DNA of 64,000 nucleotides, taken from assembly GCA_028274465.1 (NCBI GenBank), contig CM051458.1:31942692-32006691 (forward strand), given 5' to 3'. The notes under the pieces are model-generated. The model saw only the letters and a program-made list of their open reading frames with translations. It was not told the origin of the DNA and ran no database searches. Positions within the stretch are counted from its first letter, which is position 1. Each line of letters begins with the position of its first letter. The stretch comes from Plantago ovata (taxonomy: Eukaryota > Streptophyta > Magnoliopsida > Lamiales > Plantaginaceae). The position numbers and the translations under genes were made by a program. This document shows, piece after piece, positions 46,254 through 56,909 of this stretch.

Positions 46254-47444
46254 TGATGAACGTGTATTTTACACTTTCATTTGAGTCTTTTTCACCTATT
46301 TTAGCTATTCTCTATGTTAATTTAGCTATATTTTAGTGCATTTTATTAGAATAGTGTCACGTTTCCCTTTAGTTTGTATTTTACAGGTTTTGGGTGAAAA
46401 ACGAGGTTTTCCGGGCAATTATATTGAAGTACACAAGGAATTGGTGTTCTGAAGGCCTAATTGGAGTATCCAGAAGATTCCGGATAGGATTTGAAGTCTA
46501 GGGGTCGAGTCTGAAGGCTAAAAGGTCACTAGAAGGCAAAAACCGAGTCCGAAAAGGAGAAGAAATCCAAAAACGCGTATATGGCCGAACAAAACCTCCC
46601 GGGCGAGTCGCCCGGGACGTGGGGCGAATCGCCCCACACCAGGCGAATCGCCCGGTGTGTGGGGCCCTTCGCCCCACACCTGCCGAATGCCTATATATAG
46701 TTGCTCAGTTTTCTGCGTTTTTCATACTTTCTCAGACCTTTTCTCTCACCTTTCTCATTAGTTTTAGGTAGGAATTCTCCAGAGCCTGTTCTGGGGATTC
46801 TTAGCTTAGGAGATACTTTTTCTTAGCGTTTTCGAGCTTGTAAGATCGCGATTCTTCGGAGATTGACAACCTTCGGTAACATTGTATCTTGCAGTTTTTC
46901 TATTTATATTTATATATCTTTCAACATGTTTTCATTCATTCGTGCTATGATTTCTGTTGATTGCATGACATCTATGAGTAGCTAAACTTCTCGTTGGTGA
47001 TAGTATGTGATTTCTTAGCGAAGGGTTAATAATTATGCTAATGGCTATATCGCGCATTATACTTTGAGTTATTGCTTTATTTCTTTGATCTATCTAAAAC
47101 TTCTATCTTCGTAGTGTTGAATAATTACGGAACACAATTGGACAATTCATTGATCAAAGATCTCTATGCAAAACCGGGGACTTCATGCATGATTATTAAC
47201 CTGCTATGCTTTGAATGACCATACTATCACCAATCTCCATTATCTGTTAAGAAAAACCTTTGCTAAGTCGTCTGTTGATTTATATTCTTAACTTAGATTA
47301 GATAAAGCTAGTTATAGTCCTTAGAGATCGACACTCGAGGTTATTCTACTGCTACACTACGGTTTTCGTTGTAGTTGTGAATTGCCTTTGGCTTAATACA
47401 AATTTATTTGATTAATTAGAATCTGACAAATTCTACGTTCATCA
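46254..47444 (+). mobile_element. Solo LTR F, same family as element C
   Basis: 1191 bp with ends TGATGAAC...GTTCATCA and an exact 5-bp target duplication ACGAG (46249-46253 and 47445-47449). Homologous along its length to the LTRs of element C but in plus orientation. A solo LTR arises when the two LTRs of one element recombine. Its GC-rich block (46596-46684) holds four palindrome modules, the largest set in the window. Confidence 0.9.
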
Positions 47445-47449
47445 ACGAG

Positions 47450-49215
47450 TTACCTCAATCCAGCAATGCTGAACAAGCAGTTGCTGATGAACCAATTTCA
47501 GCAGAGACACAACAAGATACCAGTAGTAATGAACAAGTATATGCTGAAGAGTCACATGCTGAAACGCAAACTTATCCAGATCCAAAGAGCAGAAAACATG
47601 TTAATAAGTGGATTAGAGATCATCCCTCTACGGATATGATTGGTGATATTGACAAACGCCAAGTGACTAGATCCAAAGTATCTACTAATCAAGAACTTGC
47701 TGAAGAAGAAAACGTCATTGAAGTAGAAGCTTTGTTCTCTTGCTTTGTTACAGAAATTGAACCCAAGACCATATAAGAAGCTTTAAATCATTCAGAATGG
47801 ATCAAGGCAATGCAAGAAGAACTGGATCAATTTGAAAGGAATAAAGTCTAGAAACTTGTACCCCTTGCTGAAGGAAAGAAAGCCATTGGTACAAAGTGGG
47901 TGTTCAGAAACAAGTTGAGGGAGTCTGGAGAAGTAACAAGGAACAAAGCACGTTTAGTTGCTCAAGGTTACTGCCAGACTGAAGGATTGGACTATGATGA
48001 GTCTTATGCACCAGTTGCAAGATTGGATGCTATTAGACTTTTCTTAGTCTTTGCTGCTCATAATGACTTCATTGTTTATCAAATGGATGTTAAAAGTGCA
48101 TTCCTAAATGGTGAACTTGCTGAAGAAGTCTACCAAGAACAGCCCCCTGGCTTTGAACCTCCCTCAGAAACCAAGATGGTATACAAGCTTCAGAAAGCTG
48201 TATATGGTCTAAAGCAAGCACCAAGAGCTTTGTATGATACCTTAGCTAAGTTCTTGCTGGATAATGGTTTCAAGAAAGGTGAAGTTGACAAAACCTTATT
48301 TACCATGAACCATGGTTGTAAAATACTCTTAGTCCAGATTTATGTGGATGACATAATATTTGGATCTAAGGACAAACAACTTTGTGATGATTTCGCGAAA
48401 CTCATGACAAACAAGTTTGAAATGAGTATGATGGGCAAATTGAATTATTTCCTAGGATTGCAAGTCAAGCAACTCAAAGATGGAATATTCATAAATCAAG
48501 CAAAGTATGCAAAGGAAATGCTCATAAATTTCAGGATCAAAGAGGAAGAAAAACCTGAAAAGATCCCCATGAGCGTTGGTACCAAATTGGGCTATACTAA
48601 ACAAGACAAAAGTGTTGATGAACATAAGTATAGGAAGCTCATTGGTGCCTTACTGTATCTAACAATAAGTAGGCCTGACATCCAGTATGCTGTTTGTGTG
48701 TGCGTGCAAGATTCCAATATGATCCAAGAGAATCACACTACAAAAAGGCACTCAAGATACTGAAATATGTTAAAGGTACAGTCAATGTTGGATTATGGTA
48801 TCCAAAAGATTCTGGATTAGAATTGGTAGGTTATTCTGATGCTGATCATGGAGGATCAACTCTTGATAGAAAAAGTACCTCTGGACCTTGTCAGTTTCTA
48901 GGTACAAGATTAATATCATGGTTCAGCAAGAAGCAAACCTGTGTTGCAAATTCATCCACTGAATCTGAATACATTGCGGCTGGTTGTTGCACAGCTCAAA
49001 TCTTATGGATTCAGCAACAATTAAGAGATTATGGTATTTCGGCAAAGAAAACACCAATATTTTGTGATAATACAAGTGCTATTGCTATCACGCAAAATCC
49101 TGTGGAAAAAGGAGACATTGAGGTGGTAAAAGTAGGTTCTGATGATCAACTTGCTGACATCTTTACCAAGCCCCTACCAGATAATAGGTTCGCAATGCTA
49201 AGGTATAACCTTTGA
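47450..49215 (+). pseudogene. Reverse transcriptase and RNase H region of element B
   Basis: Resumes pol after insert F. The linker (DPKSRKHVNKWIRDHPS) is followed by copia RT motifs [22 protein letters not shown] and YVDDIIFGS, then RNase H ([35 protein letters not shown]). It matches element A closely. Fossil, broken. Confidence 0.88.
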
Positions 49216-49254
49216 TTGATTGAACTACCTCAATAAAAAGGGACACATTTGGTA

Positions 49255-49660
49255 GATTGCTGAAACAGGAATTCAACAAGCCAATGGTTGCTTAAAGGCT
49301 ATTTGTTCCTTAAAAATTCCCTTCCACTGACTTCTCTAAAAAGAGATGGTTGTACACTAAAATGTTTGCTGAAACAGGCATTCAACAAGTAATTCCTTCA
49401 AACCAGGTATTTGTTAGGAAACTTGATCACTTGCTGAGACGGGAACTCAGTAAGAAAACTTCAAAGATTGCTGAAACTGGCATTCAGACAATTGAGGATA
49501 CTGAAACAGGTATTCAAGTATCAAAAGAAAAATCTGAGACGGGAACCCAGCAAAGAGCAAAAATGCTTCTTAGAATTTACCTAAGGATATCTCAATATAA
49601 GAAGAATTTGCTGAGACGGGAACTCAGAAATATCTTTAACCCTAAAGAAAAATGAGATAT
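49255..49660 (+). repeat. Hairpin array between pol and the 3' ORF (element B)
   Basis: Eight or so copies of a unit close to GCTGAAACAGGNATTCAACAA or its variant GCTGAGACGGGAACTCAG, at about 49258, 49368, 49432, 49470, 49499, 49535 and 49610. Arms such as CTGAG...CTCAG can pair. Homologous to 16076-16460 of element A. Confidence 0.75.
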
Positions 49661-50213
49661 TTGATTAAGGGGGAACTTTCAGCAAATACAAGGCTTGTTA
49701 CTTGAAAAGGTAATTGCTAAAGTCAGATTGGCTAAAATGGCTGAAAAGATTCTTGTATACTTCAGCAAGCAATTAGCGTTGAAGTAAAAGAGATCAAATC
49801 ACGTGAATCAAGGTAAAATCAATTGTGACGTTAATCATGGCACATATAAACTCGCTGTAAATCATGACATGAAATACAATCGTGGCCATTGATTTTAAAA
49901 CAGTTGATGATCTAGCGGTTAACATTACAAAGAGAAAGCATGCTCTGACGGTTTCGTGTTAGTGGTCCACTATGCATTTAATGCAAAGGCTCCACTAACT
50001 CAATGAATCTCTGTTTTACCCTTGCTGAGAACTCAAAACCATTGAGCTTCTCACATAACAGAGATACTATATAAATGAAGAGTTAGAGAAAGAAAAAATT
50101 CTTTAACTCACATTTCCTTTCTCTGCAAAAATTCCCTAACCTGTGCTCTGAATTACTGTACCTCCGGTCAAAAAGAAAAGTCTCTTTTTCGTACACTCTC
50201 AACTATATAAGAG

Positions 50214-53119
50214 ATGGCTCCCAAGAGACAATCATCTAAGACCACCAAGTCATCAAAGGCAGGCAGTGCTGGAAAAAGCAGTGCTCCTACTCCGGTGAAA
50301 AACACGGTGAAAATCATGCTGGCCAACAACCGTATTACTGAAAGACCCATGCCTCCTGCATATCTCGACACTCCAAAGTGTGAGCAGATGATGCAATGGG
50401 GCGGATTTTCCAAAGAGAAGTATATCAGATACTTCTATGAACAAGAACTTGATGAAGAAAACATTGAGGCGTTGAATTACATAAATCAATAAGGCCTACT
50501 TTTCTTCATCACTGCTCGCACTAAGAAAGTGAGCATGCTGGACACGATGGAATTCTACAACAATGCAGAAATCCAAACCCTTACTGATGGACAAGGAGTC
50601 ACTGAAAAAGTGATTTCTACCACAGATCAAGGAGAGCAAATCATCCTGAAATTGATTGATTTAGCTAACATCTTTCAGATTCCAACTACTGGAACTGAAG
50701 ATGACATCACTGCCACTGATGAAGAAATAGAAGCCTTCTACAGTGATATCAGAAATGAAAGGATGAAGAAAGGAGAGATTGCTCCAGTGACTTGGAATAA
50801 GCACGTAAAGAGGAAGCATCTCTGCCATTCACTTGGTCTAGTAGCTCTGCTACTCATCAAAGTTCTTGACTCCTAAGTTGGAGGAATTGACCAAGTAGGC
50901 CTTAGAAGATGGCCTTTGCTGATGCATATCTATGAAAGCAAAACCGACATTAACTGGGCTAAGTACATTTTCAACAGACTTGTTGATTGTGTTACAAAGT
51001 TCAAGGTCAAGGTTGAAGACAACACAGTCTCACCTTCCCTTCCAGTAATGTATGGATTGAAAATATGCTACATCCTTGAACATTACAGGATTCAGCTGAG
51101 AAACCCATTGCCGATTAAGAAATCAGTATGCAATGTGGGAAGAGCTTTCTACAAGTTGAATGGACTTAAGGTTGCTGACAAGAAGTCAAGGAAAGCAACA
51201 ACTGCAAATGTTGTTGAGACTGAAAAACCAGTTTAGGAATACAACAGCTGCAAATGTTGTTGAGACTGATAACCAGTCTAGGAATACAATAGCTACAAAT
51301 GTTGCTGAGACTGACCAGCAGTCTAGGAATACAACAGCTGCAAATGTTGCTGAGAATGCAACAACTGCAAATGTTGTTGTTGATACTGCTGCGGTTGCTG
51401 ACACTACTGCACCCAGCAAGAGATCCAAGAAAAAGAGAAAAGCTGATGATTATACTCAGACTGCAGCCTCATCAGCTGATCCCATTCCAAAAAAGGCAAG
51501 GACAAAGAACACTTTTCCAAGAAAGAAAACAACGGCAAGAACCGTTCCGGCTGTCCATGTCATTCAAGATGATGACATTCCAGTGGTTGCTGAAACGCAA
51601 GCCACTGTAGTAGATGTTGTTGAAGTGTTTGCAGAAGCCTTCACAAATCCAATTAACTTGGATCCATCTGCTGAAGCAAGACCACAAGGCAGTGGAAATG
51701 AAAATCCTTCCTTAGAAAGATTAGAAGATGTCTACATAGTAGATAATATTGATGAAAACACTCTGGAACCAGCAAGTGACATTGCTGCAGACTTAAGAAA
51801 AGATGCACTTGTTGAAAATGTTGCCAGCAAAGCAACAGAAGAAACAGTTGCTGAAATAGGAACTAGTCAAGTCCGAGAAATTGTTGAAGCTGTAATTGCT
51901 GAAGAACCAGTTGCTGAGACTGCAATGGTTCAAGTCCCAGAGGTTGCTGAAATACAACAAGAGACATTGTTCGACGACGCATCTCATGATGCTGAGAATG
52001 TTAGACCTAGTTCACCGATAACTTCTATTGACAAAGTCCAACTGGTGCTGACTGATCTAAGCCAGCAAATGGACATGGAGATTGATAACAACTCCAATAA
52101 GTCAGTAGACCTGCTCATGACAAGTAGTGAACTTAAAGGTTTAGATGTCTCTGCTCAACTTGTCAATTCAGAGACAGGGGAGATTGCTGAATCTGCACAG
52201 CCTTCTCAAAAAGAGCAAGAGAAGAAGTCTGTTGAAGAACAAGTCCCAGATAATGAAGATGTTATCAATGCTGAAAGGACTGAGTCACCACCTGCCCTTC
52301 TTCAGCAGGTAGTTAACTAAGATATAAGCAAAACTTCAATATCTGAAACTTTATCTTTAGCTAATATAATCATTTCTTTACAGACTTCTCAAGATACAAC
52401 TCAGAAGATTGTTGAAACTTCTGCACTAGAATCCACAACTCTTGTTCAACAGGTAGATGAAAATTTTGGTAAACTTACTAAGTTTGAAAACTTAGTACTT
52501 GTATCTAACAATAAGTTATTTCAGGATGAACAATTCAAGGATGCTGCTACAGCTCCTGAAGCAATGGAAATAGTCCCCGCACAACTCAGTGTGCAACATG
52601 ATCTTGTTGAAAGTCAGCAGGTAATTCATGTTACAGTTTTAGACTCTAAAACTATATTTCAAAATCTTCCTGACAATAACATTACTCTCATTCAGTCTCA
52701 AAAGGAGAATGATGAAGTGGTTCACATCACGGAAGCTCTTGAAGTTAGTTCCGAAGAACTATACTGAAACTTCAAAAGAAATACTTTCACCAGAGTTGCT
52801 AAGTCTGTCAGCAACTGGCAAAGATACAAAAGGATGGACTTTTCAGATCTTCACATCCATCTATCCAATGAAAAGAAGAAAAACTCTCTATACAAACTCG
52901 AGACGTTTGTACACTCAATACTTCCTGAAGAACTCTCATATTCTCAGCAAATGAGTTCAAATCTGATTGCAACAATCAGAGAGAATATGAAAGCTAAGTT
53001 CAAGAGTGAGTCTCCAGCTGAACAAGCTATGATGCTCAAGGGTTCCTTTGTACCCGTGGTGGTTGATCCCCACAAAATCAATGAGGAAGAGGAATTTACA
53101 AGTGCTGCAAAGTACAAAC
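50214..53119 (+). pseudogene. 3' (post-pol) ORF region of element B, first part
   Basis: Starts MAPKRQSSK after a TATA-less leader and follows the same plan as in element A: the MMQWGGF segment, a roughly 250-residue folded part (YIFNRLVDCVTKFKVKVED), a nuclear-localisation-like KRSKKKRK stretch near 51410-51440, repeated ANVVETD-like units, then acidic coiled-coil text. It is interrupted at 53119 by element D and resumes at 63159. Fossil, broken. Confidence 0.7.
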
Positions 53120-55648
53120 TGATGACAGTGTTTTTTACACTATCATTCGGGTCTTTTTCACCAATTTAGCTATCCTCTTACATGCATTTTAGTGCATTTT
53201 GTTAGAATAGTGTCACGTTTCCATTTTCTTTGATATTTTCAGGTTTTAGGTGAAAATCGCACTTTTGGATATAAATCATGGCGAAACAATGAAGTTTTGG
53301 TGCAACAAGATCACCCGTGGTGTGTCAAGGAGTACCGGGACGAGCTTCAAGGCCAAAAGACCAAGTTTCGGAGCTCAAAGCCGTGCCCAAGGCCAAGGAG
53401 AACATGAAAGATTCGAGATATCTTGTATGAGGCGGAAACGGTAGTTCATTCGGAGTTCGGGTGAAGATTTTGGAGCCTTTGAAGTGAAATCTGGAAGTTC
53501 CATTTGCATAGTCTCAGTATTTTGGGCACCAGTTTTTCATACGATATTGGATTGGGCTGAGGTAACAACCTACGCGTAGCTAACTCGAAGTGCTATCCAA
53601 CGATGGATCTTACGTTCCAATCCGAGTTCAGACGCGCCCGGAATCTCTGCTCGAACTTAGAGGAAAAACTGGACAACTTGCTGCCCGTGCCAGGCGGTCC
53701 GCCGGGGAGCTTCCGATAGCTATATTTATAATCGTAAAGGTTGCAAATTTTCATATCTTACATCATTATTTTGCAGATTTAAACCCTAGAGCTTGTTCTG
53801 GGTATTTTTTCTCTTAGAACTACCTTATCTTAGCAATTTGTAGCACCAAGGTAGAGATTTGGACATCAATTGATCTCAGCTTGCTAGATCTTTGTGAGTT
53901 TAGAAATTCACCGGAGATTGACAACCTTTGGTGGTAACTTTGTATCTCACAATTTCTGCTATTTATCTTTCAATTCAACTATGGTTTCTTACATGATTGC
54001 TATTGTTGTTCATGATTTTGATATGAGTAGCTAAACATCTAGTTGGTGATAGTATGTAGATTCATAGCTAGGGTTCATATTATGCATGATTGAGTTTGTG
54101 AGTCTTTTACTTGTTTTATTGTTATATTCGAATCTTTGATCCGACTAAGCCAATATCTTCGTAGAAAAGTGTTAGAAACACTAGGACAATTCAAGATCAT
54201 CGTTTTCAATATCTTCAATTACAAGTACTGCTTGAACTAAGACTGACAACCTTAGCCAAGTATTAGTATAGATAGGAAGCTTTCAAAATACAGGTCTACA
54301 AATCTGTTTTTGGTGTTTGTTAATTTGAATTACTTTTAGACAAAATTACATCTACCACCCTCACTAAGCACTCACTTTTCATCCTAGTCCAACATTCGCG
54401 GAGAATTACATTCTAGTCCAGCCGCCCCTCCGGTGTTGACTCCGGTCACTTGACTTTTGTGATTTACGCTGAACCAAACACGGCCTTAAGGGAAAAAGTA
54501 CTGTGGACAATTATTATCAATTTATTGTTGGTACTACTAGTACGAAGCAGAACTGGCCTCATCATCATCTTCGTCGAACTGGGTTTGGATTGAATTGGAT
54601 TCCTTTCTCTTCTACTCCATGTTATATCTCTTTTCATCAAACAAACTGAGATATCATACTTCAATCGGATTTCATGAACTGGGTTTAAGCCAGATAGCCT
54701 TCCTCTGTTTCTCCCTGGATCCGACTTGGTCGGTCCCTGTTTTCGTCCGCTATTAATGGCGGCTTAAGCTTGAGCTTTGAATCGATTGCGAGGTGCGAAT
54801 GGGGAGACGAAGCCATCATCACCGGAACGTGGAATGAGACGCGACTGGAGTCTCGATTTGGATCGATCGATCAAATCAAAAATAAAAAAGAATTTTTGGG
54901 GGATTTTGATTTTTGATGCTTTTGACCTCGTCTGGTGATGATAATAATGAAGGATTGCATATTCATTCGTGTTTGGAACATTTTGATTACTGGGAAATCA
55001 GATTCGAAATCGAAGCCACCATTGTTGGACATGGATGCAAGCTTTTGGAAAGAACAGAGACCTAATTGCAAGTTTTCAAAAGACCAGGGTCTGAATTGAA
55101 TGTTATAAAAGTATTGGGGTTGATTTGAAAGGATGTAGAAGATCAGGTGCTCCTCACGTGGCAGGTAAGCTGTTTGGGGATTTTCAGAATCTGATAATCC
55201 GGCAAGGGCATAAATGTCATTTCCAGGGCTTAGAGCGCAGAAAGTCAAATCCGTGGGTTAAAATGTAATTACGTTGGTTTAGTAAGGGAGTCTCGTGTAA
55301 TAAAAAATATAGCTGGACTAATCTGTAATACTCAACAATAGAAGGGGTACCAAAAGTAATAGCCCCTTACTTTTAAAGCAGTATGAGTTTCACTTTCATG
55401 CATAATTAGAACTTGATGCTTAGAACGAGCATACTATCACAAGCTCTCATTATATATTGTTAAGTAAAGCTAAGTTAAACTTTGTTTTTTGAATTTATAT
55501 AGTTAGTTATTTAGTTAAAGCTAGCTCAGTCCCTAGAGATCGACACTCGAGGTCATCTTACATCTGCACTACGTGTTTTGTGTAGTTGGGAGTTGCCCTT
55601 TGGCTACAAATTCATTTGATTGTTCGAGTCTAACAATCTCATTCATCA
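53120..55648 (+). repeat. 5' LTR of element D, enlarged by a MULE insert
   Basis: Matches 61660-63153 on both sides of the insert at 54339-55366. It carries the GC module GCCAGGCGGTCCGCCGGGG near 53688 and CTATATTTATAATCG (53720), a possible TATA element. Confidence 0.88.
54339..55366. mobile_element. Non-autonomous MULE in the 5' LTR of element D
   Basis: 1028 bp flanked by an exact 9-bp target duplication TTACTTTTA (54330-54338 and 55367-55375), and absent from the sister LTR, which gives the empty site. The ends are related but not identical: GACAAAATTACATCTACCACCC against, from the right, GGGGCTATTACTTTTGGTACCCC. Both resemble the TIR of the MULE at 22389, as do the subterminal parts (AAACACGGCCTTAAG near 54476 compared with AAACGCGGCCTTACC near 22528). 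No transposase is encoded. The interior looks like a piece of unrelated, less AT-rich DNA, so it may be a Pack-MULE. Confidence 0.85.
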
Positions 55649-55856
55649 AATTGGCGCCGCTGTCGGAGACTATAACTCCTTTTTACTCTTTAGCTTATTT
55701 ATATTTTCAGCATTCAATTCTCAGAATTAGTAGTTTAGTTTGTGTCTGATAATTCAGATCTCCTTATCGTATTTATCATGTTTTCATATTCATATTCTGG
55801 GTATGCTATGTGTTTTACGATCATGAGTAACTGATTATCTTGTTGGTGGTAGTTTG

Positions 55857-56050
55857 GAAATCGATGCTTGTGGTTGAGATTGCATGTTAGTTATGCTAAA
55901 TATAAGTGCAACAACCTTAGGAAATCGATGCTTATGGTTGAGATTGCATGTTAGTTATGCTAAATATAAGTGCAACAACCTTAGGAATCGATGCTTATGG
56001 TTGAGATTGCATGTTAGTTATGATAAATATAAGTGCAACAACCTTAGCTA
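55857..56050. repeat. 64-bp minisatellite, three units
   Basis: The anchor TCGATGCTT recurs at 55861, 55925 and 55988 (steps 64 and 63). Units are nearly identical, so the expansion is recent. It lies in the leader of element D before its ORF. Confidence 0.9.
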
Positions 56051-56263
56051 GATTAGTTCCATACTACCACCTCATTGTCATCAAACTAAACTACCAAGCT
56101 CTAGGGTTTACTCTCAGCAACTTCACTTTCTTACCTCATTTCTTTCCCCCTCTCTTTTTCAGCAAATTTATCTAATCTGCTCTTGGTTGCCTCGCGTGCT
56201 TTCGGTCTTTGTATATATTATTAGATTAGAGGATTTTTTCCTTGCAAGTTTTTTGTTATTCCT

Positions 56264-56909
56264 TTGTGGATTCTGCTCCTTGGTTTCTTGTTTCCTCCTG
56301 TGCAGAAACTAGTTCCTTGTAAGGATGAGTATGCGAGCTTCTTTTTGACAAGGTATGTGCAACCTCGAGGGCCTTGCATAACATTGGACGAAGATTGCAA
56401 GGATTATGACTTTGATCCTTCGTACTACTCCATTGTTTCCACATTTTCGAGTGGTGATGATCCAAGAGGGTTCTTAGACACGTTCGAGGAAGGTGTGTTG
56501 AGGATACCTCGTGAGAATGTGGAGGGGGTTATTTTATCAAATGAGCAGCTTTGTATAAGAGGATTTATGGGAGCCTTGAGAGGGAGCGATCGAGAATGGC
56601 TCAAAATCCCGCCGGCAAGATCATTGCACACTTGGGGTGAAATAACCAACAAGTTTCTGGAACATTGGGATTGGGACTCACCTCCCGGTTCAAAGACATG
56701 GACATCACGCTTCGCTAGTCCGCCACCAGAAATCGACATAGCCAATGCAGAGGAATGTGGTGAAGAATCTATTGATGAAGCCTCTTCAGTGCTTATCTTG
56801 GATTCCACGTCCTTAATTGAGGATGTCAAGACTGTTGGTAAAGAAGAAGTCGTGGAAGAGGTGATGAATGAATCCATTGCTTCACCTGAGTCAGACAGTG
56901 TTGTGTTGA
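56264..56909 (+). pseudogene. Gag-like ORF of element D, part before insert E
   Basis: The frame reads DPRGFLDTFEEGVLRIPRE, then IRGFMGALRGSDREWLKIPPARSLHTWGEITNKFL. This is the pattern of a Ty3/gypsy capsid helix bundle (W-L-x-x-P-P-x-S-I-x-T-W-x-x-F-L). A long acidic tail follows. It is shorter than an Athila gag, and no zinc knuckle or protease follows. The start codon is uncertain. Fossil element part. Confidence 0.6.

Noticed and set aside
55857-56050. CRISPR-like repeat array
   Set aside because: Units are contiguous 64-bp copies without spacers in a plant retroelement; it is a minisatellite.
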